DNA of 43,151 bases from Clostridia bacterium (GTDB lineage: Bacteria > Bacillota > Clostridia > Oscillospirales > Acutalibacteraceae): assembly GCA_900755895.1 (NCBI GenBank), contig CAAEIG010000063.1:1-43151 (forward strand), written 5' to 3'. How positions within the stretch are numbered: the stretch's first letter is position 1; the number at the start of each line of letters is the position of its first letter. Under the pieces are notes generated by a model. That model saw only the letters and a program-made list of their open reading frames with translations, did not search any database and was not told where the DNA came from. This document shows positions 1 to 8,718 of the stretch, in pieces. A program made the translations under genes and the position numbers.

Positions 1-54
1 AGCCGTGAGCAGGAAGTAGAAATCTACTACCGCTTCATCGGCAAAATCGACTGA
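1..54 (+). CDS. Large serine recombinase, C-terminal end only (partial)
   Basis: Only the last 17 codons and a TGA lie in the window. They read SREQEVEIYYRFIGKID, which I recognise as the usual end of Clostridial large serine recombinases with a DUF4368 tail. These proteins integrate and excise conjugative or mobilizable elements, and their gene normally sits at the very end of the element. That fits the truncated regulator that begins about 30 bases downstream. The catalytic serine domain is outside the window, so activity cannot be judged. The identification rests on a short tail. Confidence 0.55.
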   Translation, partial: SREQEVEIYYRFIGKID

Positions 55-87
55 CCTTTCTTTTTTACCCAACAATATCTTTAATTA

Positions 88-621
88 AGGGAGACGGGAG
101 AAAGCTATCCAGATATTACCTTTCTGCCAGCATTAGCTAACCTTCTTGAAACCAGCATTGATCTACTTATCGGTATGGATACAATCCGAGCAGAACAGAC
201 ATATCAGGAAATTCACCGTTGTGCGACTGATTTTGAAAATGCGGGAGCATACTTGTCCGCAGAAGAAGTGTACCGAAATGCACTGCGGGTATACCCCAAC
301 AAGCCTGATATGCTCCTTGGGTTAGCAGGTGTTCTAGCATTGCAAGGAAAATCTCAGGAAGCGATTGAATACCTGGAAAAAGGATTGCCACTCTCTAGGA
401 ACGAAAAACAAAAAGCGACCTCTCGGGCAATTCTGGGTTTTTTATACCTGAAATGCGGAAAAAGTGAAAAGGCTAATACCCTAGCTTTCACATTGCCACA
501 CATGAGAGAAAGTCGTGAAATTATTCAACCGTTGATTCAAAGAGGTCTCAGTGAAACGGAAATAGATGAAAATATTACAATCTTACTATTAGGCAAGCCA
601 TTAACAAACTCCTCAAGTTAA
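88..621 (+). pseudogene. XRE-family regulator with TPR-like C-terminus, 5'-truncated
   Basis: The frame is open from position 85. It begins RETGESYPDITFLPALANLL, the end of an XRE helix-turn-helix domain (intact relatives read W-E-R-G-E-S-Y-P-D-I), and runs on without a break through an ATG at 175 into a helical, TPR-like region with alternating A/L/Y positions. The recognition helices and true start are missing; upstream is a stop at 82 and then the serine recombinase tail. The ATG at 175 could still start a 148-residue protein, but it has no clear ribosome site. The 3' end overlaps the convergent Nudix gene by 9 bases. Most likely a regulator cut by insertion or deletion at an element end. 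Confidence 0.7.
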
Positions 622-1023
622 ATTATATTGCAAAACAGGCTCCCCCTCCTCCTTCAACCTTTCCAAAATCACCTCATCCGCCGGGCAGAAGGGATACTGG
701 TCGATCTCCTCCACGGTGATCCAACAGATGTCGTTGTGCTCCAGCAGCTGGGGCGTTCCCTCCTGGATGGAGACGTGGAATAAGGTCAGATGGACCGTCA
801 GGTCGGGGTATTCGTGGGTGACTTCCATAAAAACATCTCCCACCTGAACCGTGACAGCCAGCTCCTCCCGGCACTCTCGGACAAGGGCCTGCTCCTTGGT
901 CTCCCCTGGCTCCACCTTGCCGCCTACAAACTCCCACAGGAGTCCCCGGGCTTTATGGGCTGGACGCTGGCAGATCATGAATTGGCTGCCCTTCCAAATA
1001 AGGGCGGCGACTACTTCTGTCAT
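613..1023 (-). CDS. Nudix hydrolase, MutT/8-oxo-dGTPase-like (copy 1)
   Basis: The 136-residue protein opens MTEVVAALIWKG and carries the Nudix box as GKVEPGETKEQALVRECREE. The usual Gly after the EE pair is Ala (RECREELAV). The ATG at 1023 is chosen because AAAGGAG lies just upstream; a longer frame to 1098 has no ribosome site. The family hydrolyses nucleoside diphosphates linked to another moiety, and MutT-like members sanitise oxidised dGTP. It is the last gene of the restriction operon, about 70 bases after hsdR on the same strand. A near-identical paralogue closes the McrBC operon at 37474-37860. Substrate is not determinable from sequence. Confidence 0.9.
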   Translation of the reverse strand: MTEVVAALIWKGSQFMICQRPAHKARGLLWEFVGGKVEPGETKEQALVRECREELAVTVQVGDVFMEVTHEYPDLTVHLTLFHVSIQEGTPQLLEHNDICWITVEEIDQYPFCPADEVILERLKEEGEPVLQYNLT

Positions 1024-1094
1024 GGGGATACTCCTTTCGCAATCGTAAATTACCAAATTCTGTACTATTGTTCCATCATGGAAGTGACCAGCAC

Positions 1095-4000
1095 TCACGC
1101 TACTTCTTGATTATCCGTCCACATCTCGCACTGACTCATAACCGTCCGAACTGCATCCGCCATACCCTCTGGAGGATACTTATGTTTCTTCAACAGTCTC
1201 TTAACCAATCGCCGCATACCTGCTCTGGCGCTTTCCTTTTTCTGCCAGTCTATGGTACGATTTTTGCGGAGAGTATCTGTCAACTCACGAGTAATGGCAA
1301 TCAACTCATCGTGCTCATAAAAATCTTTGATGGCTTGCGGCTTTGTCAATGCATCATAGAAAGCCATCTCCTCCTCCGTTAAGCCCATCTTCTCTCCCTC
1401 AGCGTGAGCATTTGCAATATCTCTAGCCAACTTGAGGAGTTCTTCAATCACCTGTTCATTTGTAAGCATCCCGTTGAGATAGCGGTTCATCGCCCCCTGA
1501 ATAATCTCAGAAAACTTTTCCGATTTCACCACATTGGTTCGCTTATAGACAGATACCTGTTCTGCAATCAACTTTTTGAGAAGTTCTACCGCTAAATTTT
1601 TCTCTTTCATACGGGAAATCTCTTCCAAAAACTTGGGATCAAAGAGAGAAAATTCCTTACCGACATCAGAGAACAGATTGATGACCCCTTCGCTCTGGAT
1701 GCTGTGCTTCAGCAACTCATTAATACGCTCGTTAACCTCATGCAAGGTAAACTTTTTTCCGGTTCCACCAGAGGTGGTCAGACGGACCAGCATGGTTCGT
1801 ACAGCCTCAAAGTATGTCGCTTCAAGGCGTATGTTTTTTTCCACCATACTGCTACAAAGAGAGAGCGCCTGTTTCATCAACAGTGCCTCTTTGATGTAAA
1901 CATTCTGCGTCTTTTCTTTCTCAGGCAGGTCATGCTCCGCCACAGATTTACCTAACAGGAAGTTGACGCCTCCGCTTATCAGGCGTGCCTTTACCAGATC
2001 ATTTCCAGTCATAAATTCCGTGTAGTCAAACCCATGGAAAAAGTCACGGCACACTTCCAGCTTTTCCTGGAACTTAGGATAGGCTGCTTTGCTCACATCG
2101 GGGTCACCATAGTTCTTTTTATCACGCACTGTGTAGTCATTCATCGCCTGCTTCAATGCGGATGCCATCCCCACATAGTCTACGACTAAGCCACCCTCTT
2201 TGTCTTGAAAAACTCGATTGACACGGGCGATCGCCTGCATCAGATTGTGCCCAGACATAGGTTTGTACACATACATAGTGGCCAGTGAAGGAACATCAAA
2301 TCCCGTCAACCACATATCCACCACAATGGCAATTTTGAACGGTGAATCATTACCCTTGAATTTGCGGTCCAATTCCTCTTTGTGAGATTTGTTGCCAATA
2401 ATCTCTCTCCACTCTTCTGGGTCGTTGTTGCCCTGTGTCATAACAACGCCCACCTTTTCCGTCCAGTCTGGGCGCAGCTGGAGAATGCGCTTGTAGATCT
2501 TCATAGCGATGGGACGGGAGTAAGCAACAATCATTGCTTTTCCAGTAAGCAGATTGGCCCGGTAATTCTCATAGTGGTCCAAAATATCGTCCACTAGCGA
2601 GGCGATGGTATCATCTGCACCCAGGATGGCCTCCATCTGGCCCAATTCCTTCTTGCTTTTTTCAATCACATAGGGGTCTGTGTTCTCCGCCATGATCTCG
2701 TATTCCACATCAATCTTATGGAGAGTTGCTTCGTCCAATTTTAAATGGATAACCCGGCTCTCATAGTAGACCGGGCGGGTAGCTCCATCCTCCACCGCCT
2801 GGGTCATATCGTAGATATCAATATAATCTCCAAACACTTCCTTCGTACTACGGTCTTTAGAAGATATGGGTGTACCAGTAAATCCAATGTATGTAGCACC
2901 TGGCAAACTATCCCGAATGATACGGGCAGTTCCGATGACCGTTTTTACTTCCAACTCGCCTTTTTCATTTTGCCGAGTAACAATTTTCTCTGTCAATCCA
3001 TACTGTCCCCGGTGCGCTTCATCTGCCATTACCACAATATTCCGGCGCTCTGACAGAGGCTCGCCGGTCTCCTCAAATTTCTGCATGGTGGTAAAAATGA
3101 TACCGTTGGCCTGACGGCCTGCCAACAACTCCTGAAGATTCTGTCGGCTCTCGGCCTGCTGGGGCGTCTGTCTCAGAAAGTCCTTACAGCGAGAAAACTG
3201 CCCATAGAGCTGGTTGTCCAGGTCGTTGCGGTCGGTGATGACCACAATGGTGGGGCTTTCCAGCGTCTTTTGCAAATAGTGGGCATAAAACACCATGGAC
3301 AGGGACTTGCCACTGCCCTGGGTATGCCAGAACACACCACCCTTACCGTCAGTAACAGTGGCGTGCTTTGTGGATGCAACGGCCTTCTTCACCGCGAAAT
3401 ATTGGTGATAGCCCGCTAGAATTTTAAAAGTGTTGGCCCCATCCACATTGAAGCAGATAAAATTTTGGAGGATGTCCAGGAACCGCTCTTTCTGGAAAAT
3501 CCCCTCAAAAAAAGTGTCAAACTGGGCGGCCTGGGTGTTTTCATAGCTGCCGTCCTTAGTTTTCCACGCCATGAAGCGATCCTCTCCGGAGGTGATAGTG
3601 CCCGCTTTGGAGGTGGTCAAGTCGCTCATCACGCACACCTGATTGTAAATAAACAGGGACGGGATCTCGTGCATGTAATTGCGCAGCTGCCGATAGGCGG
3701 CGGAGGCGTCGGTCTCCTCCCGGGATGGGGACTTGAGCTCCACTACAACCAGGGGCAAACCGTTGACAAACAGTACCACATCCGCCCGTTTCTCGCTGTT
3801 TTCCACTACGGTCCACTGATTGATCACTGTAAAGACATTTTTCTCCGGTTTTTCATAGTCCACAAGATACACCAGGGTAGAATGTTCCTCCCCGTCTATG
3901 AAATACTTCACAGAGATCCCGTTTTGCAGGTAATCCGTAAACACCATGTTCTTCTGCAACAACGTGCCTGTTTCCATGTTCTTTAGCTTGAACAGCGCTT

Positions 4001-4181
4001 CTTGCAGCGCCTCCGGCGGCTGGTCGGGATTGACCCGCTCCAAGGCAGGCAGCAGCTCAGCCTCGTACAAGGGCGAGTGATAATCCCGCTCTACGTCCGG
4101 TCCGTACACATGGTCATACCCCAGTGTCTCAGTAAACAACTGGATCACAGCATTTTCGTAGTTGGCTTCGGTGAAAGACAT
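1095..4181 (-). CDS. hsdR: Type I restriction enzyme R subunit (HsdR)
   Basis: The 1028-residue protein has the full HsdR layout. The N-terminal PD-(D/E)xK nuclease has D134 and E148-L-K150. A superfamily 2 translocase follows, with Walker A GSGKS at 289-293, DEAH at 387-390, an FTGTP motif, and the conserved MWLTGFDVPSL and AIARVNR blocks. A helical C-terminus follows for docking to the methylase. It cleaves DNA after ATP-driven translocation when bound to HsdM2S. The ATG at 4181 has GAGGTG just upstream; a GTG at 4190 is possible. It lies 10 bases after the membrane-protein gene and is co-oriented with hsdM and hsdS. No lesion is seen. Confidence 0.95.
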   Translation of the reverse strand: MSFTEANYENAVIQLFTETLGYDHVYGPDVERDYHSPLYEAELLPALERVNPDQPPEALQEALFKLKNMETGTLLQKNMVFTDYLQNGISVKYFIDGEEHSTLVYLVDYEKPEKNVFTVINQWTVVENSEKRADVVLFVNGLPLVVVELKSPSREETDASAAYRQLRNYMHEIPSLFIYNQVCVMSDLTTSKAGTITSGEDRFMAWKTKDGSYENTQAAQFDTFFEGIFQKERFLDILQNFICFNVDGANTFKILAGYHQYFAVKKAVASTKHATVTDGKGGVFWHTQGSGKSLSMVFYAHYLQKTLESPTIVVITDRNDLDNQLYGQFSRCKDFLRQTPQQAESRQNLQELLAGRQANGIIFTTMQKFEETGEPLSERRNIVVMADEAHRGQYGLTEKIVTRQNEKGELEVKTVIGTARIIRDSLPGATYIGFTGTPISSKDRSTKEVFGDYIDIYDMTQAVEDGATRPVYYESRVIHLKLDEATLHKIDVEYEIMAENTDPYVIEKSKKELGQMEAILGADDTIASLVDDILDHYENYRANLLTGKAMIVAYSRPIAMKIYKRILQLRPDWTEKVGVVMTQGNNDPEEWREIIGNKSHKEELDRKFKGNDSPFKIAIVVDMWLTGFDVPSLATMYVYKPMSGHNLMQAIARVNRVFQDKEGGLVVDYVGMASALKQAMNDYTVRDKKNYGDPDVSKAAYPKFQEKLEVCRDFFHGFDYTEFMTGNDLVKARLISGGVNFLLGKSVAEHDLPEKEKTQNVYIKEALLMKQALSLCSSMVEKNIRLEATYFEAVRTMLVRLTTSGGTGKKFTLHEVNERINELLKHSIQSEGVINLFSDVGKEFSLFDPKFLEEISRMKEKNLAVELLKKLIAEQVSVYKRTNVVKSEKFSEIIQGAMNRYLNGMLTNEQVIEELLKLARDIANAHAEGEKMGLTEEEMAFYDALTKPQAIKDFYEHDELIAITRELTDTLRKNRTIDWQKKESARAGMRRLVKRLLKKHKYPPEGMADAVRTVMSQCEMWTDNQEVA

Positions 4182-4191
4182 GGTGGTCACC

Positions 4192-4848
4192 TCATTTTGA
4201 TAAATCTAAATACGACTTCATTTGATCTGTCAATTCTTCTATCGTATCAGATAATGCAAGAAACTGCCTTTTGCTTTCTTCAAATTTGCGCTGATCTTTT
4301 TGTTTAAACCAGTCATTGAGACAGGGGACCATTTTATTAACCACACAAAGAACTCCAGCGCTTATTTCCTGAGAAAAAAGAAACTCACATTGACTTAACT
4401 CGTTGACAATGGCAAGATATCTTGATGACACATAGCTAGCATTTTCAAATTCATCTAGTCCTACAGCGCCTTCTCCATAATCCTTCTCATAAAAAACAAG
4501 CATGAAAACTGTCCATGCATCCTGAACATTTTCCGCTAGCTTGAGCGCTGAAACAAAGGTTCCACATGAAATCAATAACTTATAAATACGGAATCTTTTT
4601 TCAAACAGCGCAATCTTATTCTGCTGATCCGCAATCCTTTTTGGAATCCAGATAGCAACCATGATTGCACCAAACGAGGCTATCGCTCCTACCCACGCAG
4701 CAACACCAGAAATCGCCTCCCAACTGTTTTCCAACTCCGATGCATAGGTGATACGCCAGCCGAAAAAGGCCATTACAAGAACCATAGCGGCAATTATGAG
4801 GATTGCAACCGTCAGCGGGAACCATCTCCCCTTAATGAAGTTTTTCAA
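4192..4848 (-). CDS. Two-helix membrane protein of unknown function inside the type I RM operon
   Basis: A 218-residue protein with two predicted N-terminal membrane helices (about residues 10-30 and 47-68), a short basic linker (WIPKRIADQQNK) and a long soluble helical domain beginning LFEKRFRIYK. The start is a TTG overlapping the hsdS stop (TTGA) with a GAGG upstream, so translation is probably coupled to hsdS. Small membrane proteins with this helix-helix-linker-LFEKR layout recur as hypothetical proteins in bacterial accessory islands, from memory. Standard type I systems have no such subunit. It may be an anchor, a partner of the restriction complex or a separate defence gene. Its codons are AT-richer than hsdM, like hsdS, suggesting the two arrived together. 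Confidence 0.75.
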   Translation of the reverse strand: MKNFIKGRWFPLTVAILIIAAMVLVMAFFGWRITYASELENSWEAISGVAAWVGAIASFGAIMVAIWIPKRIADQQNKIALFEKRFRIYKLLISCGTFVSALKLAENVQDAWTVFMLVFYEKDYGEGAVGLDEFENASYVSSRYLAIVNELSQCEFLFSQEISAGVLCVVNKMVPCLNDWFKQKDQRKFEESKRQFLALSDTIEELTDQMKSYLDLSK

Positions 4849-6041
4849 ACATTCACATCCTCTACATCAATTTCACCGGACATCAGTTTAGGAAGAAGCC
4901 CATCTCTAAGTTCAGAAAGTGTCCGTGCCTCAATTCGATTCGCAATAATAAGTTCAAATATAGGGGCCATCACTGCCCCAATTTCCTTATAATCCTTTTC
5001 GGATGGAATAAGGACCTCTGCCTTTGCCAAATCACCTCGCTTAATGTGGCCCATCGTAGTTGCTTTATCGGCAGCAACAGCGATAAATCTGTCAAGGTGA
5101 TGTGCTGTCCATAAATAATAGAACCATTTATCAAAACGATTTGATGTCACCTTAAAAAGATGCTGATTTAGGCCACATTTTCCTCCACACCAAATATCAA
5201 CAAGGAGGCTGCCCGACCATGAGAAAATAACATCGCCATCCTGAATAATATATTCCGGCTTAATATTGGGAGAGCACAATTCACTGCTAGCATCAGTAAA
5301 ACCTTGACGAAGTTCTTTTATTTTTAATACCGGGATACCTATTTCATTCTCTTGCGGCCGGAACTTTTGCATTGCAAGTCCGTTTAAATATTTGGCCACG
5401 TCCAAAAGGTTACCTTTTCTCCATCCATCAGGAAGAGTTTCAATATTAATGAATCGCTCTGCAAAAATTTTCATTGCCTGCTGCTGTAAATTCTCGTTGA
5501 TCTTGTGGTTCAGTTCGATTTTATAACTAAAAAGGTAGTAACTATCACCGATATCTTCTTGAATTGAACGATCAGGAACAGGAATTAAAAGTTGATCTAA
5601 AAACTGCTTTTTGAAGTGCGGAATAACATCACCTACACTCGTATTATATATTTGTTGCTGAATTTCCCGGCTTCGCAAAACGGCAAATAGATATTTATTA
5701 TAAATTTTTGTATCATCTGCCCGCAACGCAATCATGTCCTGTGCGATACAAAAATCTACTGGGTCTGGCACCATACACACTCGTCCAGGAGTTCCCTTAT
5801 TAACAAACAATATATCTCCAGGAACAGGATGCGCCCTAAACCATGTATGGTAGGTTTCATCACTCAAATATCGGACCTTTTCATAAACCGGAAAAAGAGT
5901 GTTGTTTGTTACACAATTTGTTGCGATCAATTTGTGCCCATAAGGTGCAGTAGGAACCGTTTTACCGCGATTATCTACAATAAAGGATAAAAGCTCTGTG
6001 ATTGGAACTTTGGGGCAGTCTTTCCAAATATTACATTTCAT
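4845..6041 (-). CDS. hsdS: Type I restriction specificity subunit (HsdS)
   Basis: This 398-residue protein has the two-target-domain plan: a first recognition domain (about residues 10-165), a central conserved helix (KIELNHKINENLQQQAMKIF), a second recognition domain (about 205-360) and a C-terminal conserved helix with RIEARTLSELRDGLLPKLMSG. It determines the bipartite DNA site for both methylation and restriction. The ATG at 6041 overlaps the hsdM stop by 11 bases, implying coupled translation; an upstream TTG at 6047 is an alternative. Base composition is clearly more AT-rich than hsdM, common for exchanged specificity genes. No second or partial hsdS is present, so there is no local phase-variation cassette. 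Confidence 0.95.
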   Translation of the reverse strand: MKCNIWKDCPKVPITELLSFIVDNRGKTVPTAPYGHKLIATNCVTNNTLFPVYEKVRYLSDETYHTWFRAHPVPGDILFVNKGTPGRVCMVPDPVDFCIAQDMIALRADDTKIYNKYLFAVLRSREIQQQIYNTSVGDVIPHFKKQFLDQLLIPVPDRSIQEDIGDSYYLFSYKIELNHKINENLQQQAMKIFAERFINIETLPDGWRKGNLLDVAKYLNGLAMQKFRPQENEIGIPVLKIKELRQGFTDASSELCSPNIKPEYIIQDGDVIFSWSGSLLVDIWCGGKCGLNQHLFKVTSNRFDKWFYYLWTAHHLDRFIAVAADKATTMGHIKRGDLAKAEVLIPSEKDYKEIGAVMAPIFELIIANRIEARTLSELRDGLLPKLMSGEIDVEDVNV

Positions 6042-7533
6042 ACCCAATCGCCCCCAGTCGCTCCTTGATCTGCGCCTCCAGCTCGTGGGACTTCTGGAAC
6101 AGCTCCGACAGCTCCTTGGTCAGCCGCCCCATCTTCTCCTCAAAGGGCTCCCCGTCGTCCTCCTGCTCTTCAATGCCCACATACCGGCCGGGGGTGAGGA
6201 TGTAGTCCTGTTTGGCGATTTCTTCCGTAGTGGCAACAGCGCAAAAGCCCTTGACCGCCTTCAGCGTGCCGCCTGCATAAGCGTTGTAGGTGTCGGCTAG
6301 CTTCTGGATGTCCTCGTCTGTGAGTTCCCGCAGCTTGCGAGTAACCATGGTGCCCATTTTTCGGGCGTCAATAAAGAGAGTCTTCCCCTTTTGCTTTTTG
6401 TTCTTAGACAAAAACCACAGGGAAACGGGAATTTGAGTGGTGTAGAACAGCTGGGACGGCATGGTCACGATACAATCCACTAGGTCAGCATCGATGATAT
6501 TCTTTCGGATTTCTCCTTCCCCACCGCTCTGGGAGGACAGTGAACCTTTCGCAAGTACCATACCAATGCGGCCATTGGGCGCTAGGTGCCAAATCATGTG
6601 CTGGAGCCAGGCAAAGTTGGCGTTGTTAGCCGGAGGCGTGCCATACTGCCACCGCACATCATCCAGCAGTTTGTCCTGTCCCCAGCCAGACAGATTGAAA
6701 GGCGGGTTTGCCAGGATGAAATCTGCTTTCAGTTGGGGGTGACAGTCGTTGAAGAAGGTATCGGCGTTAAATTTGCCCAAGTCAGCATCAATCCCGCGGA
6801 TGGCAAGGTTCATCTGAGCCAGTTTCCAGGTAGTGGGGTTGGAGTCCTGTCCGTAAACAGAGAGGTTATTGATATTACCCGCATGATTCTCCACAAATTT
6901 AGCCGACTGGACAAACATACCGCCACTACCGCAGCAGGGGTCGTAAACACGGCCATTGTAAGGCTGCAAAATTTCCACCAGCGTTTTCACCACGCAGGCG
7001 GGGGTGTAGAATTCCCCGGCTAACTTGCCCTCCTGCTCTGCGAACTTGGACAGGCAATATTCGTAGGTCCGGCCTAAGATATCCTTGCTGCTGCCATGTT
7101 CCACCATTTGAATATTGGTGAACAAGTCTACCACATCTCCCAAGCGCCGCTTGTCCAACTCCGGGCGGGCAAAATTCTTGGGGAGAATACCTTTAAGTTT
7201 CAGATTGGCTTGCTCAATGCTGACCATGGCCGCATCAATCACCGTTCCGATCTGAGGGGTATGAGCAGCTGCAGAAATCACCTTCCATCGGGCGTTTTCT
7301 GGTACAAAGAAAATGTTTTCCGCCATGTACTCGTCCATATCTTCTTCACAGCCTTCGCCCTCATTCACCAACTCTTGATACTTGGCTTCAAAGCGATCCG
7401 AAATGTATTTCAAGAAAATCAGACCCAGAACAACAGACTTATATTCTGAGGCATCGATGTTCCCACGCAACACGCAGGCAGCATCCCAGATTTGTTTCTC
7501 AAATCCAATGGTAGTTGCATTTGTCTCGGCCAT
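6031..7533 (-). CDS. hsdM: Type I restriction-modification methylase subunit (HsdM)
   Basis: The 500-residue protein starts with the HsdM N-terminal helical domain (residues 9-50). It then has the N6-adenine methylase fold with the AdoMet motif DPCCGSGG at 198-205 and the catalytic NPPF at 276-279. It methylates adenines in the site read by HsdS and forms the M2S core on which HsdR docks. The start at 7533 is supported by GGAGGAG about 9 bases upstream. It follows the Mrr-like gene by 43 bases, so the four restriction genes appear to be one leftward transcript. Confidence 0.96.
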   Translation of the reverse strand: MAETNATTIGFEKQIWDAACVLRGNIDASEYKSVVLGLIFLKYISDRFEAKYQELVNEGEGCEEDMDEYMAENIFFVPENARWKVISAAAHTPQIGTVIDAAMVSIEQANLKLKGILPKNFARPELDKRRLGDVVDLFTNIQMVEHGSSKDILGRTYEYCLSKFAEQEGKLAGEFYTPACVVKTLVEILQPYNGRVYDPCCGSGGMFVQSAKFVENHAGNINNLSVYGQDSNPTTWKLAQMNLAIRGIDADLGKFNADTFFNDCHPQLKADFILANPPFNLSGWGQDKLLDDVRWQYGTPPANNANFAWLQHMIWHLAPNGRIGMVLAKGSLSSQSGGEGEIRKNIIDADLVDCIVTMPSQLFYTTQIPVSLWFLSKNKKQKGKTLFIDARKMGTMVTRKLRELTDEDIQKLADTYNAYAGGTLKAVKGFCAVATTEEIAKQDYILTPGRYVGIEEQEDDGEPFEEKMGRLTKELSELFQKSHELEAQIKERLGAIGYEM

Positions 7534-7576
7534 ACGATATCACTCCTCCGACTTCTTTTTTCCGCCAGGTCTCCAT

Positions 7577-8572
7577 TTATTCCTCTGACGGTACGGGAAT
7601 GTACACCATTTTCAGTGGAATCATTTTGCGGTATTTGATACTGAGCTGGTCGTAATATTTCAAGATCAAATCCACAAGTTCTGTGCCATTTATGCCGCGA
7701 ATAATAGGGGTGTTATCCAGGTATTTTTGCGCATTTTTGGTATAGTTGGACAGTGTCACAAACAGGCCATAATCCCCCTCACGCATGGCGCCTTTCAGGG
7801 ACTGGATGGTAGTCTCTTTGATATCTCCATCCTGGCTTTTGACCTGGACAACAATGCGGGGTGGCAGCTCATCTTTATAGGCGGTAATGTCGATACCGCT
7901 GTCACCACCATGCGGAGACAGGATCGTGCGGTAACCCATGGCCTGCAAAAGATTCGCGACAAATGGCTCCAGATCGTAGCCTTTCAGATTTTTACTCAGC
8001 TCTTTCAAAATAAAATCACGAGTGGTTTCAATGATTTCATCCGCCGTTTGTGCCACTGTCTCATCCGTATCCGGTTCCACAATATTGCCTTGGAAATCTT
8101 TATCCAGCGCTTTTAAATACTCCTCTGCATAGTTTTTCACCTGGAAAAAGCTCAGAGCTGATCCGACTTCATGCAGAGCACCTTGAGAAAAAGCTGTGCG
8201 GGGCAGATGTTTGAGCCATTTTACTTTCCGGCGATTTGGATACTGCGTTGCTGTATTATCATAAAAATAGGCACTCTCAACGATTCCAATATTGATCCTA
8301 CGGTCAATCTTTGAGGGGTAAACTACATAATCGCCTTCCTGAACCTCATGGACAAACCGATACAACATTCCAGCACTTGTGGCAATCGAACCTTTTTTAG
8401 CATTCGGATATGACACGATATACTTTTCTTTGTAGGCCTCACGAGATGCACTTATAGCCGATAAGTCGCCCATCTCTTCCCAGCCTATTGCAATTAGGTT
8501 CTGATTCAAAAAAAGAGGATCGTCCATGGTATGGATTCCCCACAAAACCGGATTCCCCGACACTGCGGTCAT
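7577..8572 (-). CDS. Mrr-family restriction endonuclease with N-terminal reader-like domain
   Basis: The 331-residue protein has a C-terminal Mrr_cat nuclease domain (residues about 195-310) with GGDSGIDI and QVK, giving D228 and Q243-V-K245 as the PD-(D/E)xK-type site. The first 150 residues (LIAIGW, GDYVVYPSK, IGIVESAYFY, KVKWLKHLPR) resemble PUA/EVE-like modules that read modified bases; that part is family memory, not proof. Mrr enzymes cut methylated or otherwise modified DNA. The ATG at 8572 has AGGAG 10 bases upstream; GTG at 8581 is too close to it. It is the first gene of the hsd operon, giving a combined attack on unmodified and modified DNA. Confidence 0.85.
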   Translation of the reverse strand: MTAVSGNPVLWGIHTMDDPLFLNQNLIAIGWEEMGDLSAISASREAYKEKYIVSYPNAKKGSIATSAGMLYRFVHEVQEGDYVVYPSKIDRRINIGIVESAYFYDNTATQYPNRRKVKWLKHLPRTAFSQGALHEVGSALSFFQVKNYAEEYLKALDKDFQGNIVEPDTDETVAQTADEIIETTRDFILKELSKNLKGYDLEPFVANLLQAMGYRTILSPHGGDSGIDITAYKDELPPRIVVQVKSQDGDIKETTIQSLKGAMREGDYGLFVTLSNYTKNAQKYLDNTPIIRGINGTELVDLILKYYDQLSIKYRKMIPLKMVYIPVPSEE

Positions 8573-8601
8573 CTTCCCCACACTCCTACCTATAATTACT
8601 C

Positions 8602-8636
8602 AGTGTAACTTTATCACACTTTGCAGAAAAGCACAA
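8602..8636 (-). promoter_or_regulatory. Candidate promoter and palindromic operator of the restriction operon
   Basis: On the minus strand TTGTGC (8631-8636) and TAAAGT (8608-8613) are 17 bases apart, upstream of the Mrr-like gene. The -10 lies inside a dyad with arms AGTGT and ACACT separated by 9 bases (8602-8620). The -10 is a poor match. A repressor site is plausible but no adjacent controller gene is obvious. Confidence 0.35.
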
Positions 8637-8718
8637 GGAAATGTCGGGCCCGTCCGTAGATAACGCCAAAAGGAAGAACCAGAAGCCGCAGTCTCTGGCT
8701 CTCCCCTTTTCACCTTCT

